From Aphrocallistes beatrix (lineage: Eukaryota > Porifera > Hexactinellida > Sceptrulophora > Aphrocallistidae), in the NCBI GenBank assembly GCA_963281255.1, contig OY725490.1, positions 2,666,001-2,730,000 on the forward strand: DNA of 64,000 nucleotides. The letters are read 5' to 3'. Shown in pieces: positions 1 through 10,784 of this stretch. The position numbers were made by a program, and so were the translations under genes. Position 1 is the stretch's first letter; every line of letters begins with the position of its first letter. Below the pieces are notes generated by a model. That model saw only the letters and a list, made by a program, of their open reading frames with translations. It had not been told where the DNA came from and did not search any database.

Positions 1-554
1 GGTTTTCCATCTCAACCACGATTTCAAACCGAGTTTCATACTTGGTCCCAGCATGGAATGCTGCTAACACAGATACAGATGAAATATTCCCACAAGCAAT
101 GGAGTTGGTGGGAAACGAATTTAGTGCGCGGATAAAATCCTTTATTGGTATTTGGCTCCCAGCAAAGAAACTGGTTCACGAGGCATTCCTAAGAGCAGTG
201 GACATAGATCCTAGGGGGGAGATAATGCTACTGACAACCGCTTGTCCTTGGAAGGACCATCTGATAGATTTAGAATCTGAGCATGGGATAGCTGGGAAAT
301 TTAAATATGTTCTCTACCCAGACGGCAAAGTTTGGCGTATTCAGTGTGTGCCTATTTTTTTGCATGGATTCGAGAATAGGAAATCACTGCCGGAGCCTTG
401 GAGAGGGCTGAGAGATGACAAACTGAGCGATTTGGCGGGCATAGAAGGGTCCACGTTTGTGCACGCTAGCGGGTTCACCGGGGGCAACCTCACCAAGGCG
501 GGAGTTATTCTCATGGCGAAAAGAGCACTCGAGTTTGAAGAAGATTGTGATTGA
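1..554 (+). CDS. MYG1: MYG1 exonuclease, C-terminal part (gene runs off the left edge)
   Basis: MYG1 is a DHH-type 3'-5' RNA exonuclease of nucleus and mitochondria. Only the last ~184 codons are inside the window. Frame 3 is open from the very first bases, and the residues before the TTG at 42 (ISTTISNRV..) already align with the family's LTTTLSARV.. segment, so the exon continues leftward and there is no start codon here. Recognisable conserved MYG1 blocks follow in order: PAWN near base 48, SWLPAK-like WLPAKKLV, ACPWKDHL, WRIQCVP, LPEPWRGLRD and FVHASGFTGG near the C terminus. The stop is TGA at 552-554. The DHH catalytic domain lies upstream and is not visible. Family assignment rests on several consecutive motifs and is firm; whether introns occur upstream is unknown. 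Confidence 0.93.
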   Translation, partial: FSISTTISNRVSYLVPAWNAANTDTDEIFPQAMELVGNEFSARIKSFIGIWLPAKKLVHEAFLRAVDIDPRGEIMLLTTACPWKDHLIDLESEHGIAGKFKYVLYPDGKVWRIQCVPIFLHGFENRKSLPEPWRGLRDDKLSDLAGIEGSTFVHASGFTGGNLTKAGVILMAKRALEFEEDCD

Positions 555-584
555 TTTGTTCGATTGGAATGTTTAGCTTTTAAC

Positions 585-590
585 AATAAA
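585..590 (+). other. polyadenylation signal of MYG1
   Basis: Canonical AATAAA about 30 nt after the MYG1 stop, giving a very short 3' UTR. Confidence 0.6.
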
Positions 591-1254
591 ATAATTTCCT
601 TTAAATTGGGTATTTTGAGGATAGCACATGTGCTTCATAAAATTTTACGCTTACTACGCTGTTAATTCAATCAGCCGTTAATAATAGGAGGTGCTACTTA
701 TCAACTTTGGGATTCCAACTATTATAAGTAAGATCATACAATGTATTATCTTCATTAATAAGACGATGCTTTCGCTACATACATAATCAACTTGGTTAGT
801 CAAGTTCTGGTGCTTTAATCTACATGATCATTGGCGAGTTCCTTGTTAATGAAGTGATCTTTTCTTTACTTTTTAGTTTTGCCGACTATACTATGTATAG
901 TAGTGAACTTCTGAAATGAATGCTTTTCTTTTTTTGAGGTTGATTATTCATGAAATAATGGTTACAAGACATGCTAATTGTTTAGTGGAATGTATCACTA
1001 CTTGGAAGGCATCAGAAAGCTTCATTGTATATATTTGAATATTAGTGCTGTGTTAGTTTCCTCTAAGATGCGTTTTTAGAGTGGACATACGGACTTTCCT
1101 GTCAGGCACTCGACCCATCGACTACCCAGTTTATACATATTTTTTGGAAATGGGATTCATCGCTAGTTACTTTTGCGGTTATTTCAACGACTGACATCTT
1201 AGATGGACAATTGCTAGACTGTTTCTTGTCCGATTTTACAATTTATTGTTAATT

Positions 1255-1340
1255 GATTCAATCAGTGGCGTGGTTAAGGGGGGCCTGGGGGGGCCTAGGC
1301 CCCCCAATTTTTTTCACCTGGCCACGCCACTGGATTCAAT
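1255..1340. mobile_element. 70-bp hAT-like miniature element with 8-bp target duplication
   Basis: The element at 1263-1332 starts CAGTGGCGTGG and ends CCACGCCACTG, with a G-run/C-run hairpin (GGGGGGCCTAGGCCCCCC-type) between. It is flanked on both sides by the perfect 8-bp direct repeat GATTCAAT (1255-1262 and 1333-1340). CAGTGGCG termini plus an 8-bp duplication are hallmarks of hAT transposons; this copy is a non-autonomous foldback. Confidence 0.88.
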
Positions 1341-1504
1341 GTCCTCAATAGTTATGGTTTTGCGCATCCCTGAACACGAAATTTATCCATGTTTGCATCA
1401 GGAATGCTACTGTCACACAGAAAATCACTTATTATAGGACATAAGAGTTATAACATAAAATGAACAGGCATAAGACAATATATTAACACACCGTTGCGTA
1501 GATT

Positions 1505-1532
1505 CCAAATTGTGTCGCGCGACACAATTTGG
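1505..1532. repeat. perfect 28-bp palindrome upstream of B56
   Basis: Both half-sites read CCAAATTGTGTCGC towards the centre between 1518 and 1519, with no mismatch and no spacer. It lies ~200 bp before the B56 start codon. It could bind a dimeric factor or form a cruciform; no function is shown by sequence. Confidence 0.85.
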
Positions 1533-1733
1533 TGGCGATGGTGAGCAAGTTGCGATGGAACCTATTGAACCACAAGGCTATTTGAGTAAGCGAACTAAAT
1601 CTCACGATTCTACGGATAATCTCAGAATCCCACACTAACCATCCATGGTTATGTAGTGTAAGAATCTCACCAATCTACGTAACAACACTAAGCATGCTCA
1701 AATATTTACAGTGTATTCTTAGGTGTAGCGCGG

Positions 1734-3137
1734 ATGGCAGAGCATACCTCCCATCACAAGTCTAAGCCTAAGAATCTCACCTCGTCCAACTTCATCAGCA
1801 AATCCAAAGCAGACCGCCTACACAACGGACAGCCCCAGAAACGAACAAGCCAGTCCGGCTCCTACATCCGCACGATCACTTCCCCTCAGCGAGAGCTGCC
1901 AGAACTCTCCTTACTGAAGAATACGCCCCCGGAACAGCACCCAGACCTGTTGAAGAAGAAACTCAGCCTCTGTTCTTCCCTCTTCGACTTTATGGACAGC
2001 ACTAGTGATCTCCGCGCCAAAGAGATCAAGCGCTCCTGTCTGAACGAACTGATCGAGTACTTCAGCACTAACAGGGGGGTGCTCAGTGAGGATACGTACC
2101 AGCCCATCATTTCAATGGTAGCCACCAACGTACTCCGCACTCTGCCGCCGAACGAACGTGAGGAATTCGACCCAGATGAGGACGAGCCTACGCTAGAAGC
2201 TTCATGGTCGCACTTACAGCTGGTGTACGAGTTCTTCGTCAAATTCTTAGAATACCCAGACTTCAACCCTCAGCTCGCTAAGAAGGTGATCAACCAGAGC
2301 TTCGTAGTTCAGCTCCTGGACCTCTTCGACTCAGAAGACCCGAGGGAGAGGGAGTACCTCAAGACAGTGCTGCATCGCATCTACGGGAAATTCCTCGGTC
2401 TGAGAGCGTTCATTCGCAAGCAAGTCAACAACATATTCCTCCGCTACACATTCGAGATTGAGAAGTTCTTCGGTATCGCTGAGCTCCTGGAGATACTAGG
2501 CAGTATCATAAACGGATTTGCATTGCCACTCCGTCCAGAACACAAGATATTCCTTCAGAAAGTGCTCGTGCCATTGCATAAGCCTAAGACGCTCTATCTC
2601 TACCATGCACAGCTGATCTATTGCATCATCCAGTTCTTAGAGAAGGACTCAGCACTCACCGAAGACGTCATACAAGGAATCCTCCGTCTCTGGCCTAAGA
2701 CTTGTAGCAGTAAGGAGGTGATGCTACTGAACGAGATCGAGGAGATTCTTGACGTCATAGACCCAGCTCAGTTTGTGAAGGTTCAGCGCATGCTTTTCAC
2801 GCGCATTGCACACTGTGTGCAGTCTCCGCACTTCCAAGTAGCAGAACGTGCGCTATACTTCTGGAATAATGACTACGTGTTCAACCTGATCGAAGAGAAT
2901 GTGCATACCATCCTACCCATCATGTATGGCCCTCTCGTGACAGCACATACGCGTCAATGGAATGCGAATATCGTGGAGATGATCTCTAACGTCTTGAAGT
3001 CTTTTAAAACCATGGACGCTGAATTTTCAGATGGGCTAGAGACTAGGCATCGAGATGAAAAACAGCTAACTGAGCTAAAGCAGAGAGAACGAGAGGTCGT
3101 TTGGAAAAAGCTTGAAGGAATGGCCCTTCGAAAATGA
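1734..3137 (+). CDS. PPP2R5: PP2A B56-family regulatory subunit
   Basis: Regulatory B' (B56) subunit that docks on the PP2A A/C core and directs the phosphatase to substrates carrying LxxIxE motifs. The product is 467 residues, usual length for the family, in one exon. A basic, Ser/Thr-rich N-terminal tail (1-55) precedes the HEAT-like B56 solenoid (~60-455). Diagnostic blocks are [13 protein letters not shown]-type near 143, [20 protein letters not shown], the substrate-pocket stretch [11 protein letters not shown] (H214, R215, Y217), [11 protein letters not shown] and [13 protein letters not shown]. The ATG at 1734 sits in a good context (GCGGATGGC) and no conserved sequence lies upstream. 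The C terminus is short and lysine-rich. I cannot say which vertebrate isoform it matches best. The lack of introns is unusual for an animal B56 gene. Confidence 0.97.
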   Translation: MAEHTSHHKSKPKNLTSSNFISKSKADRLHNGQPQKRTSQSGSYIRTITSPQRELPELSLLKNTPPEQHPDLLKKKLSLCSSLFDFMDSTSDLRAKEIKRSCLNELIEYFSTNRGVLSEDTYQPIISMVATNVLRTLPPNEREEFDPDEDEPTLEASWSHLQLVYEFFVKFLEYPDFNPQLAKKVINQSFVVQLLDLFDSEDPREREYLKTVLHRIYGKFLGLRAFIRKQVNNIFLRYTFEIEKFFGIAELLEILGSIINGFALPLRPEHKIFLQKVLVPLHKPKTLYLYHAQLIYCIIQFLEKDSALTEDVIQGILRLWPKTCSSKEVMLLNEIEEILDVIDPAQFVKVQRMLFTRIAHCVQSPHFQVAERALYFWNNDYVFNLIEENVHTILPIMYGPLVTAHTRQWNANIVEMISNVLKSFKTMDAEFSDGLETRHRDEKQLTELKQREREVVWKKLEGMALRK

Positions 3138-5062
3138 TTTCAACTAATTACTATTACCTACTAACATATTTACCTCACTTATTATTGTTAGGTTATTTTG
3201 TTTGTCGTTTGTTGTTGCTGGGCTATTCACTTTATTGAAGTAATGTTGGTGTTTACTGAGTTCCGCATCCAACCCATGCGGAACTTTAGTGTTTACCTAG
3301 TTTTGACTTATCGCTTATTTGACCTATCAAATTTTATTCTCCCACAATGTAACCTTTAATTCTATTACTTATTATCTTAAATAGAACAAGCGCGTTTCGC
3401 TTGCTTGCACTGCGCGGCTTGCGGACACTGGGGCGCTTGTGGGTATCAAAGAAACGATTAATTGTTTGCTTCTAACTCCCAACTAAAAAATGTTATTTAT
3501 CTACGGTGAATAATGAATTCAGGACGGGAAAGGAAAAATTAGGTCCATGACAATATGAATTCGAAATCTACACACCTTCTTGCAGTTAGAAACTATTATT
3601 ACTAGTATCCCCATTTATGTATGTACGTACATAAAAAGTGAATTTATGATTAGTTGATCTTTTATGCCATGGGTTAGTTATACGTACATCTAAGGCTGTT
3701 CTTGGTCCTGATGACTCACTGAATCAGTGAAGAGGTTTATTGTATATTAAGAATTGTGTAATACATTTATCCTCTCCGGATAGCCTTTCTATATTGGAAC
3801 TCAAGTAAATACTGTTACAAGAGCCACATGTTAAATGTGGAAATTTAAATAATCAGTGATTATGACGAGGAAATACCTGAGTACTGGTCAGATCTCTACA
3901 CTTAGACCTCAGGATTACACGACTCAAATGCTAGTTATGATCAGGCCATATAATTGAAAAAATTTACATTTTAAAAATTAGGCAATATATTGTTTTCCAG
4001 AGTGGTTAGAATAATTTTTTATTAGACAAACAAATTAATTTTGTTAATCATTGAGAAAAATAATTTTGTAAATTTTATGATTATGTTGGTTTGGATAATA
4101 ACATGTCTCCCCCTCAAAAATGTTTGAAATAGATATGACACTCGAAATTTTAGGTCCACATGTGACCAAAGTTTACATTAGTCCTGAAGAGCAGCAATTT
4201 AACTGCTCGCACCAACTCTACCAGAGCAGAAGTACTAAACCAGAATACTAGTACTAGTACAATAATACAGGATGATATCCTAAACTAATACAATATAGTA
4301 ATTAGAGTTGTTCAAGTAGTATACTAAAGAAAATACTTAGTAAAAGTAATTATGATTAAGGTTAGATTCATTAAAATGAGGCGTTTTGGGCAAGGAATTT
4401 GTTAAACTTTCGTTCCTACAGTTAGGCTTCCATTCACGTAGAATAATGAATTCTAAGACGAGTTAACAAAATAATTATCTCTGACAATTGAAGCACAACA
4501 ATAACAATGAAGGTGTAAATAATATAATAAAATTGACTCTTTCGAGTCCTATGACTAATTACCAATTACATCCAAGAGATCTGAACTTTCTCAGATATCC
4601 CGATATCTGACTAATTGCCATCCAGATACCAGATAGATAGATGCAATGAGTCACTTTGCTAGCTGGATACTAACTATCCGGATTCCAAACACTAGTATAC
4701 ATACCCGTATATTGGAAACATTATTTAATGTTGGCGTTGATTTATATTGTGTTCTTAGAAGTACAGAGGAGACGTTGATTTCTTGAACTTTATTTATATA
4801 CAGTTGCTCAAGCAATAGAATGAAATAAAAACCATTATTTACTAAAATATCAAAATAATCAATTTAATCTAAACCAAATATAGAAATCTACTTATACACA
4901 AATCAGACTATAACTATCAGTTAAGATTCAGTTCATAGCTTATACTAACTAAAAATACCAAATTCAGTTAGATCACATTGATTCATTTGGCGTTTTATCC
5001 ATATTATACGAAAACAAACAATATTTACATGAAAGTAGAAAACATTCACTCCCAACTAAATT
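3138..5062. other. gene-free AT-rich spacer
   Basis: No coding signal seen. It contains one copy of the GC-rich structured repeat (3386-3470), a short inverted repeat with GAGCAG/CTGCTC arms near 4180-4215 that recurs in the downstream array spacers, and, from ~4740, the 3' flanking sequence shared by all members of the membrane-protein array. Confidence 0.6.
3386..3470 (+). repeat. structured GC-rich dispersed repeat, copy 1
   Basis: Begins ACAAGCGCGTTTCGCTTG, continues through a CTGCGCGGCTTGCGGACAC block and ends near ATCAAAGAAACG. Six copies occur in the window, all in AT-rich surroundings and all starting ACAAG(C/T)GCG. Here the second GGACA/TGTCC hairpin arm is degraded. Confidence 0.75.
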
Positions 5063-7213
5063 TTAGTTATTTACTTGCACATTATATTTTATAGATGCAG
5101 ACAGGCCGAGTGCTAGTCCAACCATTGAAACAGTGAAAATAAGGATTGGGATTAGTACAGTGAATGCTAGATTGAAGTTACAGGTGAATTGTATGGTACA
5201 AATGCTGTTTGAGTTTGTGATGTTCTCAGAGGTGGGAGCTAGTATGACGTCATACTTGTCAATTTGGTTCTTAGCTTCTTTGAGTGGTACAAGAGTTGAT
5301 TCATTCACTTCATAACCGAATTGCTGTACTGTGATTGGACCACTATAATAAGTTAAGGCTTCATAGGTTCCAAATTCAGAGAACTTAGTAGTATATGCTG
5401 AGTTATAGTTATAGGGACCATAATACTGGTTAAAAATGAACATTCCACTGTTCTGGATTGTACAGTTGACAGTTGTATTTGAGGTTAGGTAACAAACAGC
5501 TGTTGTGGAGAAATCTTCATTCAGAATTGCGCTTTTACACCAAAATAAGCCAAATTGGTTACTAAAGATATTACTTCCGACATAACAGGGATCCACCGTC
5601 TCTATTGCCATATATGTTAAGTATTTTATATTCGTAACTTCGTTTGAGGAATCCACTGTGGCTATTAATACAGAATCTTTAGGAATCCAAAACTGTCCTC
5701 TTGAATAAAAAGTGTGGTTATTGAGATTGTCTTGATGGACGTAAGTATGTGTCTTATTTTGTATGCGAAGTGGTTGGATGAGTTTAGCTGCATAAATTGT
5801 ACTGTTTTGACAGTCTTGAATTGGTGTATTAGGACTGTAAGGATTGTTGAATACACTGATAGAGAGGTGATCTTTATGACAAGAGTTTAATTTGCCCTCC
5901 AAATCAGTTTTATCCAAGATGTAGTAATCACCTGATTTCATTTGAATAATTTGTTTCCATTTCTCTGTCAGTAAAGGCGCGAAAAAGCAAGCAAAAAGCA
6001 AGCTGATCAGTAGAACAGTAACTACATACACTGATATTATAATTCTATTCTTTGGTTTGTAATGTGTAGTGTGTAATGCATCTTGATTGGTAGTGGTTCC
6101 CCTCATATAATTGTTATTGCGAATTAATTTTATTATCTTAGGATCGTTGCTGCTATATCCACTGTACTTGGCTTTAGTTTTGTAACGGAAATAGAGCCAG
6201 AGTACAATGAGAAATATGGAATATAGAATGACAGGTAAAGTTGCCACAATCTGGATAATAGTCAATGCGATAAGAACAAGAACATTGGTAATTGTTCCGA
6301 TAAAATTGACACTAATTAATTCAAGAGTAATGACTATAGATGCTAATAGATACTGACCGAATATGTTCACTGAAGTAAAGAATGATACAGAGATTGTTCC
6401 CCATCCTGCTATTTGAAACAACATACTCGCTCGAATTTTATCCACATAATGACTCCTATCTAGAAATTGAGTGTTGAGATCTGTGTTGAATTGATGTATG
6501 TATGTTTTCACAACACGTTGTGACACCCTAATGAACGAGAATACGAAAGGGAAACGTATAAATAACTCAAATACTTAAGTAGGTGGAATCCTGAGAAAAA
6601 AACAAGTGCATTGGGAATAATAAGCGTTCTTAATAAATCAAAAGTTGTGAACAGATCAGAAGTGTATTCATTTAGGATTAAATTGCTTATAACACCAACC
6701 TGAACTATTATAGAGTGCAAAAGTGCCAAAAAGCATACAATTTGAAACCGAAATGTTTTCTCTTTGAAATAGCAAGTAATTTGATAGAACAGCGTGATTG
6801 CAAATAAAATAATTCCATCCTGAGATACTGCATACAATCCTTCAGTTATGTAGATATACCATGGATGAAACATCTGAATTCACGAAATACACAAGGAAGT
6901 ATACAGTAGTTATTATGTTAAACACGTTGAAGCCTATCATGAAAAGTATGATGCACATTACCGCCCTGAAATGGTCATAGTATCCTCTCATTACCTTGGT
7001 ATCAACATCTCCCTCTGCTACACGCTTCAAGATATACCTGTACTTGAATACCTGCATGATGAGCTGAGCAGCTAGACGGATGTTGATGGGGAGCATCAGT
7101 AGAGAGATGAGAATGTTGATTGATGATGTCACACCGATTATACTCTGCGCGGTAGCACTAGTACCTGTTGGATAGGCAGCTGACACGATAAATGAAGTTA
7201 AACTAGAAATCAT
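5063..7213 (-). pseudogene. array member A: frameshifted copy of the orphan multi-pass membrane protein
   Basis: Full-length homologue of the intact copies at 8599-10725 and 17056-19182, but broken into three reading frames. Compared with the intact paralogues, a 5-nt deletion near 6875 (just before the FHPWYIYI segment) shifts the frame, an indel near 6560-6575 (before RFPFVFSF) shifts it again, and a 2-nt loss near 5098 alters the last residues, replacing the usual CIYKI end with a longer tail. The start region and its upstream flank are nearly identical to those of copy C. The ectodomain part (5063-~6000) is otherwise open and retains the cysteines and N-glycosylation sites. A 5-nt gap cannot be an intron, so this is a decayed copy unless the assembly is wrong. 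It may still serve as a gene-conversion donor. Confidence 0.85.
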
Positions 7214-7252
7214 TTTCTGTATCGTTTATGATACATTAATTGTTTGAAACAG

Positions 7253-7261
7253 CTATTTATT
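7253..7261 (-). promoter_or_regulatory. TATA-like box of array member A
   Basis: AATAAATAG on the minus strand 40 bp before the ATG, at the same place as in copy C. Confidence 0.5.
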
Positions 7262-7682
7262 ATCTCTTTTAGTGCCCAGCTTGACTATCTTGATATATCA
7301 TGTGCTCATGTCAAGGATATCTTGTAATATGTTATGCATTATTAATAAATTCTCTTCTAGCTAGTGTAGAGTCAATACTATACACGTGATGTTAGTACAG
7401 TTTAGAACTCATTTCATTCACCGAGTACACATTATTCAATAGCTGCATTAGTTTTTATATTGGTTGATCTCCCCTTAAATAGACGACACCAAATTCAGTT
7501 CTACGTGTATATGTAATCAGTATTTACATTGTTGCTGAAGAGCAATAATTTAGTAGCTCGTATCAACATCTAACTGAGGAGAAGACTTCTCAGTCAACAT
7601 AATCTTAGTACTATTTAATAGTACAGGGCTATACGTAGAATACTTATGGAGCTACTGAATTGATGTCCTCGTTATAATATAA

Positions 7683-7746
7683 ACAAGTGCGCTTCGCTTG
7701 CTTGCGCTGTGCGGCTGGCGGACACTTTGTGTCCGCCAGATGCGCC
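7683..7746 (+). repeat. structured GC-rich dispersed repeat, copy 2
   Basis: ACAAGTGCGCTTCGCTTG followed by a clear stem-loop with GGCGGACAC and GTGTCCGCC arms around a 3-4-nt loop. The 3' third present in other copies is missing. Its twin is copy 3 in the duplicated unit. Confidence 0.8.
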
Positions 7747-7990
7747 ATTAATTAAAAGGTAGATAGCATCTCTAAATACGTCTGTCCTACTGTTATAATC
7801 GATATCGCACGAAAAATCACCAAATTTGTCAATTTTTAAAATTTTGATGGTAATGATGACGTCATAACAAAGTGATGAGTCATCATTTGTGATAGTTACA
7901 TCATATGTGAGATATATTAAGACGTATACACATTCTATTAAAATTTCAGCCTTCTATCACCTAAATGGCTGAGTTATGTGGAAAAACTGA

Positions 7991-8030
7991 AAAATATATA
8001 TATATATATATACTAGTATATATGTATATA
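7991..8030. repeat. AT dinucleotide microsatellite
   Basis: Runs of TA/AT. The duplicated counterpart near 16441-16485 has a different length, as expected for a slipping microsatellite. Confidence 0.85.
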
Positions 8031-8598
8031 ATAGTAAGGATATAATTTCTCATATCGTATTAATTCTGCTAGCTTAAGGAAAAATATGCCACTATCGCTA
8101 TGCGGTATGATTCGTGTATCTGAGACGAAACTTTGCCAAATATGTCCGATTCAATCTCTATACAGGAGAGTCCCCAACACTCAATCCAAAAGAACCCAAA
8201 AATAGCTCAGAAAGAACGTTTGCAACTTCTAATCCAAAGCTATTCGACTTACTAACTTTCTGTACAACGCACTGAGAACATAATAATAGACATCATTCAA
8301 TCGATTCGTAATTTACAAATCCCCTTGATATATACGGTTGCTGGAAAATATATAAGATAAAAGCTATTATTTACTAAATATCAAAAACAATCAATACAAT
8401 CTAAACCGAATACATGAAATCTACAAGTACTTCTACACAAATCTTACTATAAGTAACAGTTTCTGGCTAATAAAAATACCAAATTCAGTTAGATCACATT
8501 GATTCATTTGGGGTTTTATCTATATTATACAAAAACAATATTTACATGAGGGTAGAAAACATTCACTCCCAGCTAAGTTTTATTTATTTACTTGCACA

Positions 8599-10725
8599 TT
8601 ATATTTTATAGATGCAGAGTAGGCCGAGTGCTAGTCCAACCATTGAAACAGTGAAAATAAGGACTGGGATTAGGACAGTGAATGCTAGATTGAAGTTACA
8701 GGTGAATTGTATGGTACAGATGCTGTTTAAGTTTGTGATGTTCTCAGAGGTGGGAGCTAGTATGACGTCATACTCGTCAATTTGGTTCTTAGCTTCTTTG
8801 AGTGGTACAAGAGTTGATTCATTCACTTCATAACCGAATTGCTGTACTGTGATTGGACCATTACGATAAGTTAAGGCTTCATAGGTTCCATCAAAGAACT
8901 TAGAAGTATATGCTGAAGGCAGACCAGTTTCATAGGGAAAAGAAATAAAAGTGAACATTCCACTGTTCTGGATTGTACAGTTGACAGTTGTATTTGAGGT
9001 TAGGTAACAAACAGCTGTTGTGGAGAAATCTTCATTCAAAACTGCGCTTTTACACCAAAATAAGCCAAATTGGTTCCTAAAGACACTTAAAAATCCGACG
9101 TAGCAGGGATCAACCGTCTCTATTGCCATATATGGTAAATATGTTATATTCATAACTTCGTACGGGGAATGCAATGAAGCTATTAATACAGAATCTTTAG
9201 GAATCCAAAACTGAGAAAAAGAGGTGTCGCTATTAGGATTGTCTTGATGGACATAAGTATATGTTTTGTTTTGTATGCGAATAGGTTGAATGAATTTAGT
9301 TGCATAAATTGTACTGTTTTGACAGTCTTGAATTGGTGTATTAGGACTGTAAGGATTGTTGAATACACTGATAGAGAGGTGATCTTTATGACAAGAGTTT
9401 AATTTGCCCTCCAAATCAGTTTTATCTAATATGTAGTAATCACCAGATTTCATTTGTATAATGTGCTTCCATTTCTCTGTCAGTAAAGGCGCGAAAAAGC
9501 AAGCAAAAAGCAAGCTGATCAGTAGAACAGTAACTACATACACTGATATTATAATTGTATTCTTTGGTTTATAATGTGTAGTGTGTAATGAATCTTGATT
9601 GGTAGTGGTTTCTCTCGTATCATCGTTATTATGAATTATTTCTAGTATCTTAGGATCGTTGCTGCTATATCCACTGTACTTGGCTTTAGTTTTGTAACGG
9701 AAATAGAGCCAGAGTGCAATGAGAAATATGGAATATAGAATGACAGGTAAGGTGGTTACAATCTGTACAATGGTCAATGCGATAAGAATAATTACATCAA
9801 TAATTGTACTGAAAGAATTGGCTGCCAAAAATTCATAAGTAATGAGCATAGATGCTATTACATACTGACCGAATATATTCACTGAAGTAAAGAAGGATAC
9901 AGAGATTGTCCCCCATCCTGCGATTTGGAACAACATACTCGCTTGAATTTTATCCACATAATGACTCCTATCTAGAAATTGAGTGTTGAGATCTGTATTG
10001 AATTGATGTATGTATGTTTTTACAACACGTTGTGACACCCTGATGAACGAGAATACAAAAGGAAAACGTACAAATGGCTCCAATAGGTAGAGTCCTGAGA
10101 GAGTATAAAGTCCAAAGAGAATAATACGCGTTGTTAAATCAAAAGTTATGAACAGATCAGGAGTGTATTTATTTAGGATTAAATTGTTTATAACACCAAC
10201 CTGAACTAGTATATAGATAGAGCGCAAAAGTGCCAAAAAGCATACAATTTGAAACCGAAATGCTTTCTCTTCGAAATAGCAAGTAACTTGATAGAACAGT
10301 GTGATTGCAAATAAAATAATTCCATCCTGAAACGCCGCATACAATCCCTGAGCTATGTAGATATACCATGGATGAAACCCCCAATCTGATTTCACGAAAT
10401 ACACAAGAAAATACACACTAGAGATTACGTTAAACACGTTGTAACCTATCATGAAAAGTATGATGCACATAACAACCTTGAAATGGTCATAGTATCCTCT
10501 CATTACCTTGGTATCAACATCTCCCTCTGCTACACGCTTCAAGATATACCTGTACTTGAATACCTGCATGATGAGCTGAGCAGCTAGACGGATGTTGATG
10601 GGGAGCATCAGTAGAGAGATGAGAATGTTGATTGATAGCATCACACCGATGATACTCTGCGCGGTAGCATCACTACCTGTTGGATAGGCAGCTGACACGA
10701 TGAATAAAGATAAACTAGAAATCAT
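8599..10725 (-). CDS. array member B: orphan multi-pass membrane protein with cysteine-rich ectodomain
   Basis: I do not recognise this family. The product is 708 residues in one exon. The N-terminal part has hydrophobic segments near 23-43, 84-110, 118-147, 157-179, 199-217, ~264-300 and 306-344; then a polar Thr/Asn-rich linker (~347-388), a TM at ~391-413, a ~260-residue domain (414-676) and a final TM (~678-704) with a very short tail. The 414-676 domain has eight cysteines (445, 468, 541, 558, 573, 583, 670, 676) and at least six N-x-S/T sites (e.g. 470, 486, 526, 578, 635, 662), so it is probably extracellular. The start ATG is shared by all copies and has a TATA-like box ~50 bp upstream; AATAAA on the minus strand at 8579-8584 lies just past the stop. 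The copy at 17056-19182 differs at only about a dozen residues. Receptor, channel and transporter roles all remain possible. Confidence 0.85.
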   Translation of the reverse strand: MISSLSLFIVSAAYPTGSDATAQSIIGVMLSINILISLLMLPINIRLAAQLIMQVFKYRYILKRVAEGDVDTKVMRGYYDHFKVVMCIILFMIGYNVFNVISSVYFLVYFVKSDWGFHPWYIYIAQGLYAAFQDGIILFAITLFYQVTCYFEEKAFRFQIVCFLALLRSIYILVQVGVINNLILNKYTPDLFITFDLTTRIILFGLYTLSGLYLLEPFVRFPFVFSFIRVSQRVVKTYIHQFNTDLNTQFLDRSHYVDKIQASMLFQIAGWGTISVSFFTSVNIFGQYVIASMLITYEFLAANSFSTIIDVIILIALTIVQIVTTLPVILYSIFLIALWLYFRYKTKAKYSGYSSNDPKILEIIHNNDDTRETTTNQDSLHTTHYKPKNTIIISVYVVTVLLISLLFACFFAPLLTEKWKHIIQMKSGDYYILDKTDLEGKLNSCHKDHLSISVFNNPYSPNTPIQDCQNSTIYATKFIQPIRIQNKTYTYVHQDNPNSDTSFSQFWIPKDSVLIASLHSPYEVMNITYLPYMAIETVDPCYVGFLSVFRNQFGLFWCKSAVLNEDFSTTAVCYLTSNTTVNCTIQNSGMFTFISFPYETGLPSAYTSKFFDGTYEALTYRNGPITVQQFGYEVNESTLVPLKEAKNQIDEYDVILAPTSENITNLNSICTIQFTCNFNLAFTVLIPVLIFTVSMVGLALGLLCIYKI

Positions 10726-10775
10726 TTTCTTTATCGTTTATAATACAATCGTATCAATTAATTGTTTATAACTAG

Positions 10776-10784
10776 CTATTTATT
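10776..10784 (-). promoter_or_regulatory. TATA-like box of array member B
   Basis: AATAAATAG on the minus strand 51 bp before the ATG, in the conserved context GAATAAATAGCTAG. If it acts as a TATA box, the 5' UTR would be only ~15-25 nt. Confidence 0.5.

Larger units (their letters stand above)
591..1733. other. intergenic region between MYG1 and B56
   Basis: AT-rich, no convincing coding sequence. It holds one 70-bp hAT-like palindromic element and a perfect 28-bp palindrome (both listed separately). The promoter of the B56 gene must lie here, but no TATA box is obvious. Confidence 0.6.
7262..8598. other. array spacer A-B
   Basis: No gene seen. It contains the structured repeat (7683-7746), an AT microsatellite (7991-8030) and sequence shared with the other spacers (~8130-8270, ~8340-8590). 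It is nearly identical to the C-D spacer at 15710-17055 as part of the tandem duplication. Confidence 0.7.

Noticed and set aside
1246-1437. 63-codon open frame
   Set aside because: It spans the 70-bp hAT-like element and its target duplications; not a gene.
6560-6880. Possibility that copy A is a spliced gene with introns at the frame changes
   Set aside because: The gaps are 2-5 nt relative to intact copies, far too short for introns; frameshifts are the simple reading.
7683-7746. tRNA gene reading of the structured GC-rich repeat
   Set aside because: No B-box GGTTCGA motif, no acceptor stem of tRNA length and no anticodon arm geometry. No tRNA or rRNA gene was recognised anywhere in the window.
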